A stretch of DNA of 5,830 nt from Candidatus Falkowiibacteriota bacterium (lineage in GTDB: Bacteria; Patescibacteriota; Patescibacteriia; CAIXNZ01; JADLGS01). The notes below the pieces were generated by a model. The model saw nothing but the letters and a program-made list of their open reading frames with translations, was not told the DNA's origin and searched no databases. Where the stretch lies: NCBI GenBank assembly GCA_020849205.1, contig JADLGS010000053.1:1-5830 (forward strand), read 5' to 3'. The first letter of the stretch is position 1. Every line of letters starts with the position of its first letter. The position numbers and the translations under genes were made by a program. Of this stretch, positions 5,074-5,830 are shown one piece after another.

Positions 5074-5830
5074 ATGTCAAAGGTATTGGTTACAGGAGGG
5101 GCGGGGTTTATTGGGAGTCATTTGGTTGACCGGCTAGTTGAGCTGGGGCACCAAGTTGTTGTTGTTGATAATTTGAGCACCGGACGCCTTTCAAATCTTA
5201 ATGGATTTGCCAAGTTGTATGAAATGAATATTGAGGACAAGAAGCTTGCTGATGTGTTTGACGCTGAACGCCCTGAAATTGTATTTCACATGGCGGCACA
5301 AATTTCTGTGACGGCTTCTTTTAAAGATATTATCAAAGATGGAAACGCAAATATCATTGCCTCACTCAACGTACTCGAACAGTGCGTAAAGTTTGGCGTG
5401 AAGAAAATTATTTTTTCTTCATCTGCTGCGGTATATGGCGATAATCCAGAATTACCGCTGCGCGAAGATCATGTGCCTGCACCAGCTTCACCATACGCCA
5501 TCTCAAAACTGACCACAGAAGAATATATAAAATTATTTCATAAGCAACACAAATTAGGTTACACGATTTTGCGTTATGCAAATGTATATGGCCCACGACA
5601 AACTGCTGATGGAGAAGCGGGAGTGATTTCTATTTTTATTGATAGACTTCTCAAGGGTCAGCAACCAACAATTACAGGTGATGGGAATCAAACGCGCGAT
5701 TTCGTTTTTGTGCAAGACGTTGTATCTGCGAATGTTGCAGCGATGAACTCTGATAAGAGTGGTATATATAATGTTTCAACAAACTCACAAGTAAAAATAA
5801 ACGAACTCTATTCAACATTGCGTCAGTTAA
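5074..5830 (+). CDS. NAD-dependent epimerase/dehydratase, extended SDR (GalE-like), 3' end beyond window
   Basis: This is a second GalE-type enzyme of the extended SDR family, expected to act on a nucleotide-activated sugar in the cytoplasm. The frame is open from the ATG at 5074 to the window edge, giving 252 residues of an expected 300-320, so the C-terminal part of the substrate domain is missing. It begins MSKVLVTGGAGFIGSHL with the NAD-binding GGAGFIG at 8-14 and Asp32 in VVVVDN. HMAA is at 72-75, the catalytic SSS at 115-117, and Tyr141/Lys145 form the YxxxK pair in SPYAISK. RYANVYGPRQ and GDGNQTRDFVFVQDV follow, as in UDP-glucose 4-epimerases and related UDP-GlcNAc/GalNAc epimerases. 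It shares motifs with the SDR gene at 2654 but differs widely in sequence and codons, so it is an old paralogue and not a recent duplicate. There is no Shine-Dalgarno site. It is divergent from the Gfo/Idh/MocA gene. Substrate is unresolved. Confidence 0.88.
   Translation, partial: MSKVLVTGGAGFIGSHLVDRLVELGHQVVVVDNLSTGRLSNLNGFAKLYEMNIEDKKLADVFDAERPEIVFHMAAQISVTASFKDIIKDGNANIIASLNVLEQCVKFGVKKIIFSSSAAVYGDNPELPLREDHVPAPASPYAISKLTTEEYIKLFHKQHKLGYTILRYANVYGPRQTADGEAGVISIFIDRLLKGQQPTITGDGNQTRDFVFVQDVVSANVAAMNSDKSGIYNVSTNSQVKINELYSTLRQL

Noticed and set aside
5408..5596. 62-residue minus-strand open frame
   Set aside because: It lies wholly inside the second SDR gene, whose motifs YAISK and RYANVYGPRQ prove the plus-strand frame.
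180..5830. Alternative genetic code with UGA as glycine, as in Gracilibacteria/SR1
   Set aside because: A complete RF2 gene is present and all genes read through without any internal UGA. None of the four complete genes ends in UGA, but that is too small a sample to mean anything.

Overview
This window reads as chromosomal DNA from an uncultivated bacterium, most likely of the Patescibacteria/CPR (Parcubacteria-like) lineage. The lineage call rests on the character of the FtsZ protein (N-terminus of the KPEIETFAKIKVVGVGGSGG type, short linker) and RF2, the compact genes, and the weak use of Shine-Dalgarno sites. It is inference from remembered family sequences, not from a search. The standard genetic code applies: a full RF2 gene is present and no gene needs UGA reassignment. 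The four complete genes end in TAA, TAG, TAA and TAA.

Layout. Positions 1-149 are a non-coding leader with a 16-bp perfect palindrome, an inverted copy of a dispersed repeat, a 7-bp tandem repeat, an inverted repeat and an extended -10 promoter. Then come ftsZ (180-1337) and prfB (1347-2441), nine bases apart on the same strand and probably one transcript. A second repeat-rich gap (2442-2653) contains the sister copy of the dispersed repeat, a longer 7-bp tandem repeat and another TGTTATAAT promoter. It leads into a GalE-like SDR epimerase (2654-3604). Two back-to-back hairpins (3589-3654) end this gene and the convergent Gfo/Idh/MocA oxidoreductase (4946-3660, minus strand). A 127-bp divergent promoter region (4947-5073) with a 12-bp palindrome separates that gene from a second GalE-like SDR gene (5074 onward), which runs off the right edge.

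How the genes fit together. The left half is housekeeping: the cell-division GTPase and the UAA/UGA release factor. The right half is a sugar-nucleotide module, with two NAD-dependent epimerase/dehydratases of the extended SDR family and one NAD(P)-dependent sugar oxidoreductase. Such sets usually make activated sugars for cell-surface polysaccharides or glycans, so the window may be the edge of a larger surface-glycan locus continuing to the right.

No wholly new protein system is visible. The most notable signals are non-coding. Two gene starts share the order dispersed repeat, heptamer tandem repeat, TGTTATAAT box, start codon. One SDR transcript is predicted to be essentially leaderless, with its -35 element supplied by the tandem repeat. 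prfB has a near-perfect internal Shine-Dalgarno site in front of an in-frame ATG.
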